Assembly (NCBI RefSeq): GCF_000829415.1
Contig: NZ_AP014637.1
Span: forward strand, 2,926,001 to 2,990,000
Direction of reading: 5' to 3'
Length of the DNA: 64,000 bases
Origin: Pseudomonas sp. StFLB209
GTDB taxonomy: Bacteria; Pseudomonadota; Gammaproteobacteria; Pseudomonadales; Pseudomonadaceae
Positions 26,767 to 35,906 of this stretch are shown here, one piece after another. Both the position numbers and the translations under genes were made by a program. Within the stretch, counting starts at the first letter, position 1. Every line of letters begins with the position of its first letter. The notes beneath the pieces are model-generated. The model was given only the letters and a program-made list of their open reading frames with translations. It was not told where the DNA came from and ran no database searches.

Positions 26767-27516
26767 ATGGATACTCAAAGCGAGCAACCCCGCGCACGGC
26801 GCAGGCATCGCAGTCTTGCTCAGGAATTGGTTGCCGAGCTGTCCGAGCGTATTCGCAGCGGCCAGCTCAAGCGCGGGGACAAGCTGCCCACCGAATCGGC
26901 CATCATGGAAGAGCAGGGCGTCAGCCGCACCGTGGTGCGCGAAGCGATTTCCCGCCTGCAGGCTTCCGGTCTGGTGGAAACCCGTCACGGTATCGGTACC
27001 TTCGTGCTCGACGTGCCGAGTACCAGCGGTTTTCGCATCGATCCGGCGACTATCGTCACCTTGCGTGACGTGCTGGCGATTCTGGAATTGCGCATCAGCC
27101 TGGAAGTCGAAACCGCAGGCCTGGCGGCGCAGCGGCGCACCGATGAGCAACTGCAACTGATGCGCCAGGCCCTCGATGCCTTGAACGAGAGCGCCGCGCA
27201 CGCCAGCGATGCGGTGGCCATGGACTTCCAGTTCCATCTGCAGATTGCCCTGGCGACCGGCAACCGCTATTTCACCGACATCATGACTCACCTGGGCGCC
27301 AGTATCATTCCGCGCACCCGGCTGAACTCGGCGCGTCTGGCCCATGATGACCAGCAGCACTATATGGTGCGCCTGAGCCGTGAGCACGAAGAAATCTACG
27401 ACGCCATCGCGCGCCAGGATGCCGACGCGGCCCGCGCCGCGATGCGCCTGCACCTGACCAACAGTCGTGAGCGCCTGCGCCAGGCCCACGAAGAAGCCGC
27501 CTCGCAGAGCGCCTGA
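26767..27516 (+). CDS. FadR-subfamily GntR transcriptional regulator (probable aldarate regulator)
   Basis: 249 aa. N-terminal winged helix: LAQELVAELSERIRSGQLKRGDKLPTESAIMEEQGVSRTVVREAISRLQASGLVETRHGIGTFV. C-terminal all-helical FCD domain with D-x3-H (FQFHLQIALATGNRYF) and later histidines that bind a metal and an organic acid in this subfamily. ATG at 26767 and TTG at 26761 are both possible. It precedes kdgD-gudP-garD on the same strand, so it is probably the regulator of that pathway. Confidence 0.87.
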   Translation: MDTQSEQPRARRRHRSLAQELVAELSERIRSGQLKRGDKLPTESAIMEEQGVSRTVVREAISRLQASGLVETRHGIGTFVLDVPSTSGFRIDPATIVTLRDVLAILELRISLEVETAGLAAQRRTDEQLQLMRQALDALNESAAHASDAVAMDFQFHLQIALATGNRYFTDIMTHLGASIIPRTRLNSARLAHDDQQHYMVRLSREHEEIYDAIARQDADAARAAMRLHLTNSRERLRQAHEEAASQSA

Positions 27517-27526
27517 GCGTTCGCAC

Positions 27527-27553
27527 TGCCTGGCGGGTTTCTCCCGCCGGGCA
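27527..27553 (+). terminator. hairpin downstream of the FadR-type regulator
   Basis: TGCCTGGCGGG and CCCGCCGGGCA form an 11-bp stem with one mismatch and a 5-nt loop, 11 nt after the stop. No U-tract. The remaining gap to kdgD (27554-27849) holds two candidate operators and no gene. Confidence 0.5.
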
Positions 27554-27652
27554 CGCTACACCTTCTGCAGTTTGTCCTGCACCCCCCGCCTGAAGCCTCT
27601 CCAGACCTCCTGTCGCCTGATCGGGCAAGCTATTCGTGCCTGTGATATAGGG

Positions 27653-27664
27653 TGATCGTATGAC
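27653..27664. promoter_or_regulatory. candidate FadR-type operator upstream of kdgD (distal)
   Basis: TGATCGTATGAC, about 190 bp before the kdgD ATG. It shares the TCGTA core and flanking pattern with the sites at 26705, 27776 and 42258. Confidence 0.4.
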
Positions 27665-27775
27665 TATGGTCGCTCTTGATTTTCTGATCAATCCCTTATA
27701 GCCAAAGGGTTTGAAGGCAAAAAAAGGGGCTCGTAAGAAAAATCTGCAAATCCCTGTTGTGACATTTCAAGTTCA

Positions 27776-27787
27776 GTTGTACGATGA
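27776..27787 (-). promoter_or_regulatory. candidate FadR-type operator upstream of kdgD (proximal)
   Basis: GTTGTACGATGA on the + strand, read as TCATCGTACAAC on the minus strand, 62 bp before the kdgD start. A second half-like TACGACA follows at 27790. Position fits repression of the kdgD promoter. Confidence 0.45.
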
Positions 27788-27849
27788 CCTACGACATCAG
27801 CACGGAGCTGATGATTTTTTTCATTCATGTCCCCCAGGGTGTTCGAATA

Positions 27850-28761
27850 ATGAATCCACAAGAACTCAAGTCCATCCTCTCCCACGGTCTTCTGTCGTTC
27901 CCTGTCACTGACTTCAATGCTCAAGGCGATTTCCATCGCGAAGGCTACATCAAGCGTCTGGAGTGGCTGGCCCCGTACGGCGCCAGCGCCCTGTTCGCCG
28001 CTGGCGGTACCGGTGAGTTCTTCTCGCTGTCGTCCGGCGAATACTCGCAGATCATCAAGACTGCCGTTGATACCTGCGAGAAAAGCGTGCCAATCCTGGC
28101 CGGCGTCGGTGGCCCGACCCGTCAGGCCATTGAAATGGCTCAAGAAGCCGAGCGCCTGGGTGCCAAAGGTCTGCTGCTGCTGCCGCACTACCTGACCGAA
28201 GCCAGCCAGGACGGCGTTGCCGCCCACGTTGAAGCCGTATGTAAGTCGGTCAAGATCGGCGTGGTTGTCTACAACCGCAACGTTTGCCGCCTGACCGCAC
28301 CACTGCTGGAAAAACTGGCTGAGCGCTGCCCTAACCTGATCGGCTACAAGGACGGCCTGGGTGACATCGAGCTGATGGTTTCGATCCGCCGCCGTCTGGG
28401 CGACCGCTTCTCGTACCTGGGTGGCCTGCCGACCGCTGAAGTCTACGCTGCTGCCTACAAGGCACTGGGCGTACCGGTCTACTCCTCGGCGGTTTTCAAC
28501 TTCGTACCGAAGCTGGCCATGGACTTCTACCACGCCATCGCCCGTGACGACCACGAAGCAGTCGGCAAGTACATCGACGACTTCTTCCTGCCTTACCTGG
28601 ACATCCGTAACCGTAAAGCCGGCTACGCGGTGAGCATCGTCAAGGCCGGTGCCAAGATCGCTGGCTACGATGCAGGTCCGGTTCGCGCGCCATTGACCGA
28701 CCTGACCAACGAAGAAGTGGACATGCTCGCTGCGCTGATGGACAAGCAAGGCAAGCAATAA
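27850..28761 (+). CDS. kdgD: 5-dehydro-4-deoxyglucarate dehydratase
   Basis: 303 aa, DHDPS/NAL-type class I aldolase fold. The enzyme dehydrates and decarboxylates 5-dehydro-4-deoxy-D-glucarate to 2,5-dioxopentanoate (2-oxoglutarate semialdehyde). [16 protein letters not shown] is the substrate-carboxylate loop, [12 protein letters not shown] holds the conserved Tyr, and [10 protein letters not shown] holds the Schiff-base Lys. The upstream-extended frame from 27784 lies in the promoter region; ATG at 27850 begins the conserved sequence. First gene of kdgD-gudP-garD. Cytoplasmic. Confidence 0.92.
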   Translation: MNPQELKSILSHGLLSFPVTDFNAQGDFHREGYIKRLEWLAPYGASALFAAGGTGEFFSLSSGEYSQIIKTAVDTCEKSVPILAGVGGPTRQAIEMAQEAERLGAKGLLLLPHYLTEASQDGVAAHVEAVCKSVKIGVVVYNRNVCRLTAPLLEKLAERCPNLIGYKDGLGDIELMVSIRRRLGDRFSYLGGLPTAEVYAAAYKALGVPVYSSAVFNFVPKLAMDFYHAIARDDHEAVGKYIDDFFLPYLDIRNRKAGYAVSIVKAGAKIAGYDAGPVRAPLTDLTNEEVDMLAALMDKQGKQ

Positions 28762-28771
28762 GTAACACCGC

Positions 28772-28805
28772 ACAAAGGCCGCTGAGTTCGCTCCGCGGTC
28801 TTTGT
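28772..28805 (+). terminator. hairpin between kdgD and gudP
   Basis: ACAAAG-GCCGC and GCGGT-CTTTGT pair into an 11-bp stem, 10 nt after the kdgD stop, followed by only a short T-containing run. It probably attenuates rather than stops read-through to gudP. Confidence 0.55.
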
Positions 28806-28925
28806 CGTTGCACGACCTGCAGGTGGAAAACGCCGTCGCCACCGGTGTTTCCAAGGGGCCTGTAGCGCTACACCAAAATCAGCATTAACCCGCGTAAAAA
28901 AAATAATGAGTGGGAGTTCTACCAA

Positions 28926-30311
28926 ATGCAAAAGTCCAAGCCGACGCACGTCCGCTATTTGATCCTGTTGATGCTGTTTCTGGTTACCACGATCAACTAC
29001 GCTGACCGCGCCACCATCGCTATCGCAGGTTCAAGCCTGCAAAAAGACCTCGGCATCGATGCCGTAACCCTCGGTTATATCTTCTCCGCATTCGGCTGGG
29101 CCTACGTGGCTGGCCAGATTCCCGGTGGCTGGCTGCTCGACCGTTTCGGCTCGAAGAAAGTCTATGCCTTGAGTATTTTCACCTGGTCGCTGTTTACCCT
29201 GCTGCAGGGCTATGTCGGCGAGTTCGGCATGTCCACTGCCGTGGTTGCGCTGTTCATGCTGCGCTTCCTGGTGGGCCTGGCCGAAGCACCGTCGTTCCCT
29301 GGTAACGCACGTATCGTTGCGGCCTGGTTCCCGACTTCCGAGCGCGGCACCGCCTCGGCGATCTTCAACTCGGCGCAATACTTCGCCACTGTACTGTTCG
29401 CTCCGCTGATGGGCTGGATCGTCTACCGCTTCGGCTGGCAGCACGTGTTTGTCGTCATGGGCGCGGCCGGTATCATCTTCTCCGGTATCTGGCTGAAAGT
29501 GATCTACAGCCCACGCCAGCACCCGATGATCAACGAAGCCGAACTTGAGCACATCGCCAGCAACGGCGGCATGGTCGACCTGGACGAGAAGGCCAAGGAC
29601 AAAACCGGGGGCAAGGCTGCCAGCGGTCCCAAGTGGGACTATATCCGCCAGTTGCTGACCAACCGCATGATGCTGGGCATCTACCTGAGCCAGTACTGCA
29701 TCAACGCCATCACCTACTTCTTCCTGACCTGGTTCCCGGTGTACCTGGTTCAGGAGCGCGGCATGACCATCCTCAAGGCCGGCATCATCGCCTCCTTGCC
29801 GGCCATCTGCGGCTTCATCGGTGGGGTACTGGGCGGGGTGATCTCCGACTGGCTGCTGCGTCGCGGTCACACCCTGACCTTCGCTCGCAAGGCACCGATC
29901 ATCTGTGGCCTGATGCTGTCGACCAGTATCGTCACCTGCAACTATGTCGACCTGGAGTGGATGGTCGTGGGCTTCATGGCCCTGGCATTCTTTGGTAAAG
30001 GCATTGGCGCACTGGGTTGGGCAGTCATGTCCGACGTATCGCCAAAACAGATCGCCGGTCTCAGTGGTGGCCTGTTCAACACCTTCGGTAACATTGCTTC
30101 GATCACTACGCCAATCGTGATTGGCTACATCATCAGCAGCACCGGCTCGTTCAAATGGGCGCTGGTGTATGTCGGTGCCAACGCACTGATAGCGGTATTC
30201 AGCTATCTGTTTGTGGTGGGTGAGATCAAGCGTGTGGAATTGAAAGAACCCCCAACCAAGGGGTCATCGCTGAGCGAACCTGGCAGCGACCTTTCCCAAG
30301 CCAAATCCTGA
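28926..30311 (+). CDS. gudP: MFS aldarate (glucarate/galactarate) transporter, GudP-type
   Basis: 461 aa, 12 membrane helices. It starts [37 protein letters not shown], the ACS-family (anion:cation symporter) signature, and has [23 protein letters not shown] between helices 2 and 3. Its position between kdgD and garD points to glucarate/galactarate proton symport. The leader has GTAAAAAAAATAATGAGTGG just before the ribosome site, an A-rich stretch that could bind Hfq/Crc. The C-terminal tail is polar and Ser-rich. Confidence 0.9.
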   Translation: MQKSKPTHVRYLILLMLFLVTTINYADRATIAIAGSSLQKDLGIDAVTLGYIFSAFGWAYVAGQIPGGWLLDRFGSKKVYALSIFTWSLFTLLQGYVGEFGMSTAVVALFMLRFLVGLAEAPSFPGNARIVAAWFPTSERGTASAIFNSAQYFATVLFAPLMGWIVYRFGWQHVFVVMGAAGIIFSGIWLKVIYSPRQHPMINEAELEHIASNGGMVDLDEKAKDKTGGKAASGPKWDYIRQLLTNRMMLGIYLSQYCINAITYFFLTWFPVYLVQERGMTILKAGIIASLPAICGFIGGVLGGVISDWLLRRGHTLTFARKAPIICGLMLSTSIVTCNYVDLEWMVVGFMALAFFGKGIGALGWAVMSDVSPKQIAGLSGGLFNTFGNIASITTPIVIGYIISSTGSFKWALVYVGANALIAVFSYLFVVGEIKRVELKEPPTKGSSLSEPGSDLSQAKS

Positions 30312-30322
30312 GGAAAACCGTG

Positions 30323-31876
30323 ATGAACCTGATTCAACATGCCGATTCTCCGCGTTCTATCCGGCTGCATCCGCTGGATAACGTGGTCGTGGTGGTCAAT
30401 GACCAGGGTGTGCCTGCGGGCACCCGATTCGATGATGGCCTGGAAACTGTGGACAACGTTCCACAGAGCCACAAGATCAATACCGTTGATCTGGCCGAAG
30501 GTGACGCCGTAGTCCGTTACGGCCAGACCATCGGTTACGCCTTGCAGCCGATTCCACGCGGCAGTTGGGTCAGGGAAGATCTGTTGCGCATGCCGGCAGC
30601 GCCTGAACTGGACAGCCTGCCGATGTCCGACGCAGTCCCCGAGAAGGAGGCGCCGCTGGAAGGCTACACCTTCGAGGGCTATCGCAATGCCGACGGCACC
30701 GTCGGCACTCGCAACATCCTTGGCATTACCACCACGGTGCAGTGCGTGGCGGGCGTGCTTGGCCATGCGGTCAAGCGCATTCGCGACGAGTTGCTGCCCA
30801 AGTATCCCAACGTCGATGACGTGATCGCCCTGACCCACACCTATGGGTGTGGCGTGGCGATTTCCGCCACCGATGCGTATATCCCGATTCGCACCGTGCG
30901 CAATCTGGCCCGCAACCCCAATCTGGGGGGGGAAGCCCTGGTGATCAGCCTGGGCTGCGAAAAGCTCCAGGCCGGCCAGGTGATGCATGAAGATGACCCG
31001 TCGGTAGATCTGAGCGACGAATGGCTGTATCGCCTGCAGGATGCTGGCAACGGCTTCAATGAAATGGTCGAACAGATCATGGACCTGGCCGAAGTGCGGC
31101 TGAAGAAGCTCGACCTGCGCCGTCGTGAGACCGTGCCGGCTTCCGAGCTGATTCTGGGCATGCAGTGCGGTGGCAGTGACGCCTTCTCGGGCATTACCGC
31201 CAATCCGGCCCTGGGCTACGCTTCCGACCTGCTGCTGCGGGCCGGCGCCACGGTGATGTTCTCGGAAGTTACCGAGGTTCGTGACGCCATCTACCTGCTC
31301 ACCTCCCGTGCTCAGGACCAGCAGGTCGCGAGTGAGCTGGTGCGCGAGATGGACTGGTACGACCGTTATCTGGCCAAGGGCGAGGCTGACCGCAGCGCCA
31401 ACACCACGCCGGGCAACAAGAAGGGCGGGTTGTCGAATATTGTCGAGAAGTCGCTGGGCTCGATCGTCAAGTCCGGCAACAGCGCCATCAACGGCGTACT
31501 GGGCCCTGGCGAGCGGGTCAAAGGCAAGGGGCTGATCTTCTGCGCCACCCCGGCCAGCGACTTTATCTGCGGCACCTTGCAACTGGCAGCCGGGATGAAC
31601 CTGCACGTGTTCACCACTGGCCGCGGCACGCCCTACGGGCTGGCCATGGCACCGGTGGTCAAGGTTTCGACCCGCACCGAGCTGGCACACCGCTGGCCGG
31701 ACCTGATCGACGTCGATGCCGGGCGTATCGCCACCGGTCGGGCGAGCATCGAAGACCTGGGCTGGGAGCTGTTCCACTACTACCTGGATGTGGCCAGCGG
31801 CAAGAAAAAAACCTGGACCGAACACTACCGGTTGCACAACGACCTGGCGCTGTTCAACCCCGCTCCAGTGACCTGA
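30323..31876 (+). CDS. garD: galactarate dehydratase
   Basis: 517 aa of the UxaA/GarD family, which dehydrates galactarate to 5-dehydro-4-deoxyglucarate, the KdgD substrate. An N-terminal SAF-like domain ([20 protein letters not shown]) precedes the large domain: [65 protein letters not shown]. Conserved Cys residues in these motifs fit an Fe(II)-dependent site. GTG at 30320 and ATG at 30323 are adjacent; AGGAAAACC precedes both. It follows gudP by 11 bp. The partner glucarate dehydratase is not in the window. Confidence 0.92.
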   Translation: MNLIQHADSPRSIRLHPLDNVVVVVNDQGVPAGTRFDDGLETVDNVPQSHKINTVDLAEGDAVVRYGQTIGYALQPIPRGSWVREDLLRMPAAPELDSLPMSDAVPEKEAPLEGYTFEGYRNADGTVGTRNILGITTTVQCVAGVLGHAVKRIRDELLPKYPNVDDVIALTHTYGCGVAISATDAYIPIRTVRNLARNPNLGGEALVISLGCEKLQAGQVMHEDDPSVDLSDEWLYRLQDAGNGFNEMVEQIMDLAEVRLKKLDLRRRETVPASELILGMQCGGSDAFSGITANPALGYASDLLLRAGATVMFSEVTEVRDAIYLLTSRAQDQQVASELVREMDWYDRYLAKGEADRSANTTPGNKKGGLSNIVEKSLGSIVKSGNSAINGVLGPGERVKGKGLIFCATPASDFICGTLQLAAGMNLHVFTTGRGTPYGLAMAPVVKVSTRTELAHRWPDLIDVDAGRIATGRASIEDLGWELFHYYLDVASGKKKTWTEHYRLHNDLALFNPAPVT

Positions 31877-31892
31877 TCCTGCCTCACCGAGC

Positions 31893-31924
31893 GTGCCGGC
31901 CCGTGCTGTATCACGGGCTGGCAC
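31893..31924 (+). terminator. hairpin downstream of garD
   Basis: GTGCCGGCCCGTG and CACGGGCTGGCAC form a 13-bp stem with one mismatch and a 6-nt loop, 16 nt past the garD stop. No U-tract follows. Confidence 0.6.
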
Positions 31925-32018
31925 ACCTCGTCAGCTTCTCCCCTCGCTGTGTTCGCCACGACCTGGCGCCCTCTGCAAGCCCGCATGCAGGCCAACTCAA
32001 CGGAATCAATGCTATATA

Positions 32019-32055
<37 letters not shown>

Positions 32056-32062
32056 ATCGTGA

Positions 32063-32222
32063 TTTTGCTTTGCTTTTGCTCTTCGAACCGAGATGGCACA
32101 GGTGCCGCCGAACGCGACGCCCGTCGGGGCGGACCCTGCAGTCCGGTCAACCGCGGCAACAGTTCTTGCATAAACCGAAAGATCTTCGCGGTTAAAGCGG
32201 ATCGCCGGCCGCACCTACAGCG
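32063..32222. repeat. structured intergenic element, copy 2 (short form)
   Basis: Opens TTTGCTTTGCTTTTGCTCTTCG then AACCGAGATGGCACAG, as in the 10043 copy. It passes directly to CGCCCGTCGGGGCG, skipping about 230 bases of the long form, and ends in CTTCGCGGTTAAAGCGG, a decayed REP. It fills most of the garD to antitoxin gap (31877-32323); no gene is seen there. Confidence 0.65.
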
Positions 32223-32323
32223 ATCCCAGGTGGCCCGCCGGTCAGGACGGCGCCCGAACTACAGCCGCACAATAAAAGCCCTCTTGGCGGCGCTGATCTT
32301 TCCAGAACCGCGAGGGGCATCAA

Positions 32324-32647
32324 TCAAACTGCATCCAGTTCAGAGAACTGATTAATACGCACAGAGTGATCAGGAAACCTGGCAGTTACTTCAAGCTCGC
32401 CGCCCATGGCTTGAATGAACCGGCGCAGTGAACTGATATACATGTCGGTGCGTTTTTCCATCTTGGCGACACTGGCTTGGTTGACATGAAGGCTCTGGGC
32501 TAGCGACTCCTGAGACAGCCTGCGCGCTCTGCGCAGCTCTGAAAGGTCCATCTGCATACGCAATACCTCGGTCTTCTCTGCGACGCGAGCCTGCGAGGCT
32601 TCAGACATATTCTTCTGCAAGGACGAAAAAGATTTTTTACCCGACAT
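32324..32647 (-). CDS. XRE-family antitoxin (HigA-like)
   Basis: 107 aa with an HTH of the XRE type: LSELRRARRLSQESLAQSLHVNQASVAKMEKRTDMYISSLRRFIQAMGGELEV. ATG at 32647 follows GGAGGG. It starts 2 nt after the stop of the RelE-like toxin gene, so the order is toxin then antitoxin, as in HigBA-type systems. It would bind the toxin and repress the pair promoter. The 30-residue N-terminal extension before the HTH is polar. Confidence 0.88.
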   Translation of the reverse strand: MSGKKSFSSLQKNMSEASQARVAEKTEVLRMQMDLSELRRARRLSQESLAQSLHVNQASVAKMEKRTDMYISSLRRFIQAMGGELEVTARFPDHSVRINQFSELDAV

Positions 32648-32649
32648 CG

Positions 32650-33018
32650 TTAGTCCCTCCGCTCTTTGTTCAATTCTTCAAGGTGGGTTTCGTAGAGTGC
32701 ATCAGCGATCGGCACCATCTTTTCATAAAATCGGCCATCGCCGGTTTTATCGCCACCAATGAGTAAAATGGCTGATCGCCTGGGATCGAACGCATAGAAA
32801 ACCCGGACAGGTTTTCCGCTGCTTTGCACTCTCAATTCACGCATGTGCTCGTGACGGGAGCCGTGGATGCCACTGCAGAATGGAAATGGCAATTGGGGCC
32901 CCTTTTCCATGAGCAGGTTGACGTAAGCACTGACGTCTTCCTGGCACGACTCGACCAGATCATTCCACCAGGCTTCAAATTCATCGGTGTATTCAACGTT
33001 CCATTCCATGGAAGGCAT
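32650..33018 (-). CDS. RelE/HigB-type toxin (Gp49-like family)
   Basis: 122 aa. EWNVEYTDEFEAWWNDL opens a RelE-fold domain. HGSRHEHMRELRVQSSGKPVRVFYAFDPRRSAILLIGGDKTGD has the basic residues and the RVFYAFDP core strand of the Gp49/HigB toxins (PF05973). KMVPIADALYETHLEEL is the closing helix. Members cleave mRNA on the ribosome. ATG at 33018 (MPSMEW) has AAGGA at 6 nt. First gene of the toxin-antitoxin pair. Confidence 0.87.
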   Translation of the reverse strand: MPSMEWNVEYTDEFEAWWNDLVESCQEDVSAYVNLLMEKGPQLPFPFCSGIHGSRHEHMRELRVQSSGKPVRVFYAFDPRRSAILLIGGDKTGDGRFYEKMVPIADALYETHLEELNKERRD

Positions 33019-33105
33019 ATTATTCCTTTGAAGGAATGCTCGCAACCTCGCGGATGAGCTTGAGCGATCTTAATTCCAGCACGACTCTTACTCTGCACCA
33101 AGTCA

Positions 33106-33130
33106 TTCGCGGCTAAAGCCGCTCCTACGG
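33106..33130. repeat. single REP element
   Basis: TTCGCGGCTAAAGCCGCTCC-TACGG, typical of P. putida-group REPs. It lies upstream of the toxin gene start and outside any gene. Confidence 0.85.
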
Positions 33131-33252
33131 GATCGGCGACCACTGGAAAGCCCGATTCTTCTACTAATCTGAACTTTACGACGCTCGATACCCTCTTCTA
33201 TTGCAAGGGGGCCACAAGGGCGCCGCAGACAACAAACGTCGGGAGGTTTCAG

Positions 33253-33468
33253 ATGCCATTATCAGAAATGGGCTTGTGGACAAGCGCCCTGCTGGTCGCA
33301 GTCATTATTCTGGCCGACCTGTGGGCCGTACTGCGGGTCCGCAAAAGCCAGACCAACTCATCCAACAAAGCCATGTGGATCATCGGTATCGTCGCTGTGC
33401 CGATTATCGGGGTACTGGCCTGGATCGTCGCCGGCCCACGCCACGCCTCGGACGCCGCGCGCTACTGA
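33253..33468 (+). CDS. small inner-membrane protein with PLD nuclease N-terminal (PLDc_N) domain
   Basis: 71 aa. Two helices (MGLWTSALLVAVIILADLWAVL and AMWIIGIVAVPIIGVLAWIVAGP) are separated by a short polar loop with basic residues. This is the PLDc_N pattern found at the front of cardiolipin synthases and as stand-alone proteins, so there is no catalytic domain here. ATG follows GGGAGG at 6 nt. Function unknown. Confidence 0.83.
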   Translation: MPLSEMGLWTSALLVAVIILADLWAVLRVRKSQTNSSNKAMWIIGIVAVPIIGVLAWIVAGPRHASDAARY

Positions 33469-33593
33469 GGCTTTCCCCCGCCGGGTGGCGCCGTGCTGCA
33501 GCCCCCGGCCCTCTGTTGCAGTGCTCGCTGCAATGCCTCTGCAACACAGCAATGGTTAGATCCCTCCATCGAAAACAGCCTGGAGGATTAACC

Positions 33594-33797
33594 ATGTCGA
33601 CCGTCGCCAAATGGACGCTGCAACTTGCGGTTCTGTTCCTGTTCGCCTGGCTTGCCAGCGTGGCGGGGCAGTGGAGCAGCAAGATGATCAATGGCACCAG
33701 CAGCGAGCGGCTGGCCCAGCTACAGCCTGCTCCGATGCTGGGCGGGCCGGTTACCGCGGCGGTGACGACCCAGCCTGCAGACGGCACGGCTCACTGA
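33594..33797 (+). CDS. small hypothetical membrane or exported protein
   Basis: 67 aa. ATG at 33594 has GGAGG at 7 nt. A single hydrophobic segment (LQLAVLFLFAWLASVAG) is followed by a polar tail rich in Ala, Gln and Pro. It could be a signal anchor or a cleaved signal. I recognise no family. It lies 125 bp after the PLDc_N gene on the same strand. Confidence 0.65.
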   Translation: MSTVAKWTLQLAVLFLFAWLASVAGQWSSKMINGTSSERLAQLQPAPMLGGPVTAAVTTQPADGTAH

Positions 33798-33822
33798 CCG
33801 TCAAAATGAAAAACGGGCAGGC

Positions 33823-33850
33823 AAAAAAATGGCCCGCCAAACGGCGAGCC
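33823..33850 (-). terminator. strong intrinsic terminator
   Basis: On the minus strand GGCTCGCC-GTTT-GGCGGGCC makes an 8-bp stem (one G-U pair) followed at once by ATTTTTTTG. It is the best-formed terminator in the window. The nearest leftward gene ends 142 nt upstream at 33993, so the stretch between may be a long 3' UTR or a small RNA. Confidence 0.8.
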
Positions 33851-33992
33851 AAGGGGATTCATCAAAGGAGTGATGTAACTGTAAGACCCCGGACGTGAAG
33901 AGGATGTGAAATGGATGTAGGGGAAATGCAAGTTACCAGCGGGCCTTATGGCCGCGATGTTCACGCTTTGATTTCGAGCCTGTAACGGCCGC

Positions 33993-34190
33993 TCAATGGG
34001 CGGTTGGGCTGAGCGACTCGTCTGCCGCAGGCCGGGGCGGGCCTGGCAGGGGATGGGGGGCCGCCAGCCGGGTCTGCATCCGTTCAGCGAATTCATCGGC
34101 CTCTTGGCGACTTCGGCAAATCACCGGGTAGTCGTCGAGTTTCACGATCCACTCTGAAGCACTGATCCCTTCTTCTATCTGGATAAGCAT
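33993..34190 (-). CDS. hypothetical protein
   Basis: 65 aa starting MLIQIEEGISASEWIVKLDDYPVICRSRQEADEFAERMQTRL. ATG at 34190 has GGAG at 8 nt; the open frame reaches 34268. It is small, soluble and acidic in the first half, with a compact alpha-beta look. The tail is Pro-rich and may be disordered. No family recognised. The terminator at 33823 probably ends its transcript. Confidence 0.6.
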   Translation of the reverse strand: MLIQIEEGISASEWIVKLDDYPVICRSRQEADEFAERMQTRLAAPHPLPGPPRPAADESLSPTAH

Positions 34191-34363
34191 GACGCAATCT
34201 CCAATAGCAGGCTTGTCAGCCAAGGTGAACGGAGCCGGATGACCGGCACGGGTAATCGCGCAGGCCATCGTGCACCTGATTGGCGGCAGGCTCCAGTGCT
34301 ATTTGCGTGATGCGATGAATGTCATGCTGCTGATCAATGACCGGCGGGCCACTGATGAGGCGC

Positions 34364-34393
34364 AACGACGCAGGGCCATGGCCCTGCGTCGTT
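34364..34393. terminator. 30-bp perfect palindrome downstream of the TSUP gene
   Basis: AACGACGCAGGGCCA and its exact complement TGGCCCTGCGTCGTT abut with no spacer. It begins 6 nt past the TSUP stop (34400). The hairpin lacks a U-tract but is strong and symmetric, so it could act on transcripts from either side. Confidence 0.65.
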
Positions 34394-34399
34394 TGGCCA

Positions 34400-35185
34400 T
34401 CAAAACGCCAGCTTGAAGCCGATCAGGCCCAGCATGATCGCCAGACATGGCCGCAGCAGGTTGTCGGAAACCCGGCCGGCCATATGACTGCCCAGATAGA
34501 TGCCTGGCAGCGAACCCAGCAACAGGAAGCCCAGCAGGCTCCAGTCCATATTGCCCATGCTGGCATGACCGATACCGGCCACCAGGGTCAGCGGTACGGC
34601 GTGGGCGATCTCGGTGCCCACCAGACGGCGGGTGGGCAGCAGCGGGTAGAGGATGAACAGCGCCACGGTGCCCAGCGCGCCGGCGCCAATCGAGGTCAGC
34701 GCCACCATCGTGCCAAGGATCATCCCGGTGATGACCGTGAAGGCATTGAGGCTGGAGCCTTTGAACAGCGAATGGCCTTCGACCCGGTCATGGGCAAAGG
34801 CCAGCAGCTTGTTCTTGAACAGAATCGCCAGCGCCGTCAGCAGCAGGACAAAGCCCAGCGCCTGTTTGATGATTGCATTCAGGGCGTCCGGGGCATGGTC
34901 CAGAGAACTGAGGAACCACAGGGTCAGCAGCACTGCCGGTACGCTACCGAGGGTCAGCCAGCCGGTAATTTTCCAGTCGATGTTGTCGTTCTTCTTGTGA
35001 ACGTACACACCGCCGGCTTTGGTTACCGCTGCGTAAAGCAGGTCGGTGCCCACCGCTGTGGCGGGGTTGATGCCGAACCACAGCAGGATCGGGGTCATCA
35101 ACGAACCGCCACCCACGCCGGTCATGCCGACGATAAAGCCGACTACCAGGCCAGCCACTGTAAAGCCAAGACCGCCAACATCCAT
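34400..35185 (-). CDS. TSUP-family (TauE/SafE) sulfite/organosulfonate permease
   Basis: About 261 aa, 7-8 membrane helices. FTVAGLVVGFIVGMTGVGGGSLMTPILLWFGINPATAVGTDLLYAAVTKAGG is the signature of the family, and SIGAGALGTVALFILYPLLPTRRLVGTEIAHAVPL is its second repeat. Family members export sulfite, sulfonates or related anions. ATG at 35185 is preferred; 35203 also fits. Monocistronic, flanked by a palindrome. Confidence 0.88.
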   Translation of the reverse strand: MDVGGLGFTVAGLVVGFIVGMTGVGGGSLMTPILLWFGINPATAVGTDLLYAAVTKAGGVYVHKKNDNIDWKITGWLTLGSVPAVLLTLWFLSSLDHAPDALNAIIKQALGFVLLLTALAILFKNKLLAFAHDRVEGHSLFKGSSLNAFTVITGMILGTMVALTSIGAGALGTVALFILYPLLPTRRLVGTEIAHAVPLTLVAGIGHASMGNMDWSLLGFLLLGSLPGIYLGSHMAGRVSDNLLRPCLAIMLGLIGFKLAF

Positions 35186-35463
35186 TATCACGCCCTGTAT
35201 CACTGTTATCTGTTGTCAGGTAAAAAGTGGCGGGCAGCATAGCGGCTTATGTTCTGAATGGTTAGAGAGATATGTTCTAAGGTTATAACCGATGCTCTTC
35301 TTTGCTCGGCGTTCTGTTGCTGATTGCTGATCCGACCATCGGCAGCGGTTTGCCGCTCCTGAGTGTCTCCATTGGTCGCGTGCATGGATCACCCGTACTA
35401 CTGGCCACACTCATAACCAATGCGACTGCGCTAAAGCGGTCCGCGTTTATGGAGAATATGCAA

Positions 35464-35862
35464 ATGTCCAGCACTGATAACAGCAACCCCGGCAACTTTG
35501 CCAACGACCCCAAGCGTGCCTCGGAAGAGGGCGCCAAAGGTGGCAGCGTTTCGGGGGGCAATTTCAAGAATGATCCTGAGAAAGCGGCCGAGGCCGGCCG
35601 TAAAGGCGGTCAGGCCTCTGGGGGCAACAGCGCCGAAGGTGGCAGCAAGGACAGCGAGTCTTCTGACAGCAGTAACCAGTCCGGATCCCAGGGCGGCAGT
35701 CAAGGCGGTCAGTCTTCTGATGACAAAGGCCAGCAGGGTTCGGAAGGTGGCAGTCAAGGCGGTTCGACTTCTCAGGATGAAGACGATCAACCCGAGCAGT
35801 CCCAGGATGACGACGCGCCATCGGGCAGTCAGGGCAGCAGCAGTAGGCAGCAGCAGAAGTAA
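35464..35862 (+). CDS. KGG-repeat stress-type protein
   Basis: 132 aa. Two N-terminal KGG repeats (NFANDPKRASEEGAKGGSVSGG and NFKNDPEKAAEAGRKGGQASGG) of the Gsib/YciG type are known from general-stress proteins. The rest is a disordered, very hydrophilic tail of Gly, Ser, Gln and Asp (SGSQGGSQGGQSSDDKGQQG...) lacking aromatic residues. ATG at 35464 is preceded by GGAG at 9 nt. Likely a desiccation or stationary-phase protein. The tail extends the usual 60-residue family length twofold. Confidence 0.82.
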   Translation: MSSTDNSNPGNFANDPKRASEEGAKGGSVSGGNFKNDPEKAAEAGRKGGQASGGNSAEGGSKDSESSDSSNQSGSQGGSQGGQSSDDKGQQGSEGGSQGGSTSQDEDDQPEQSQDDDAPSGSQGSSSRQQQK

Positions 35863-35873
35863 GTCCTGCTGAC

Positions 35874-35898
35874 GCATGGGGGGCAATGCTCCCCATGC
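35874..35898. terminator. hairpin between KGG gene and EamA gene ends
   Basis: GCATGGGG and CCCCATGC, 8-bp arms with a 9-nt loop, between two convergent genes. It can act in both directions. On the + strand TGATGGGGTTATTT follows. Confidence 0.6.
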
Positions 35899-35906
35899 TG
35901 ATGGGG

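Noticed and set aside
30203..31924. 573-residue minus-strand frame across garD
   Set aside because: Antisense to the convincing GarD coding sequence.
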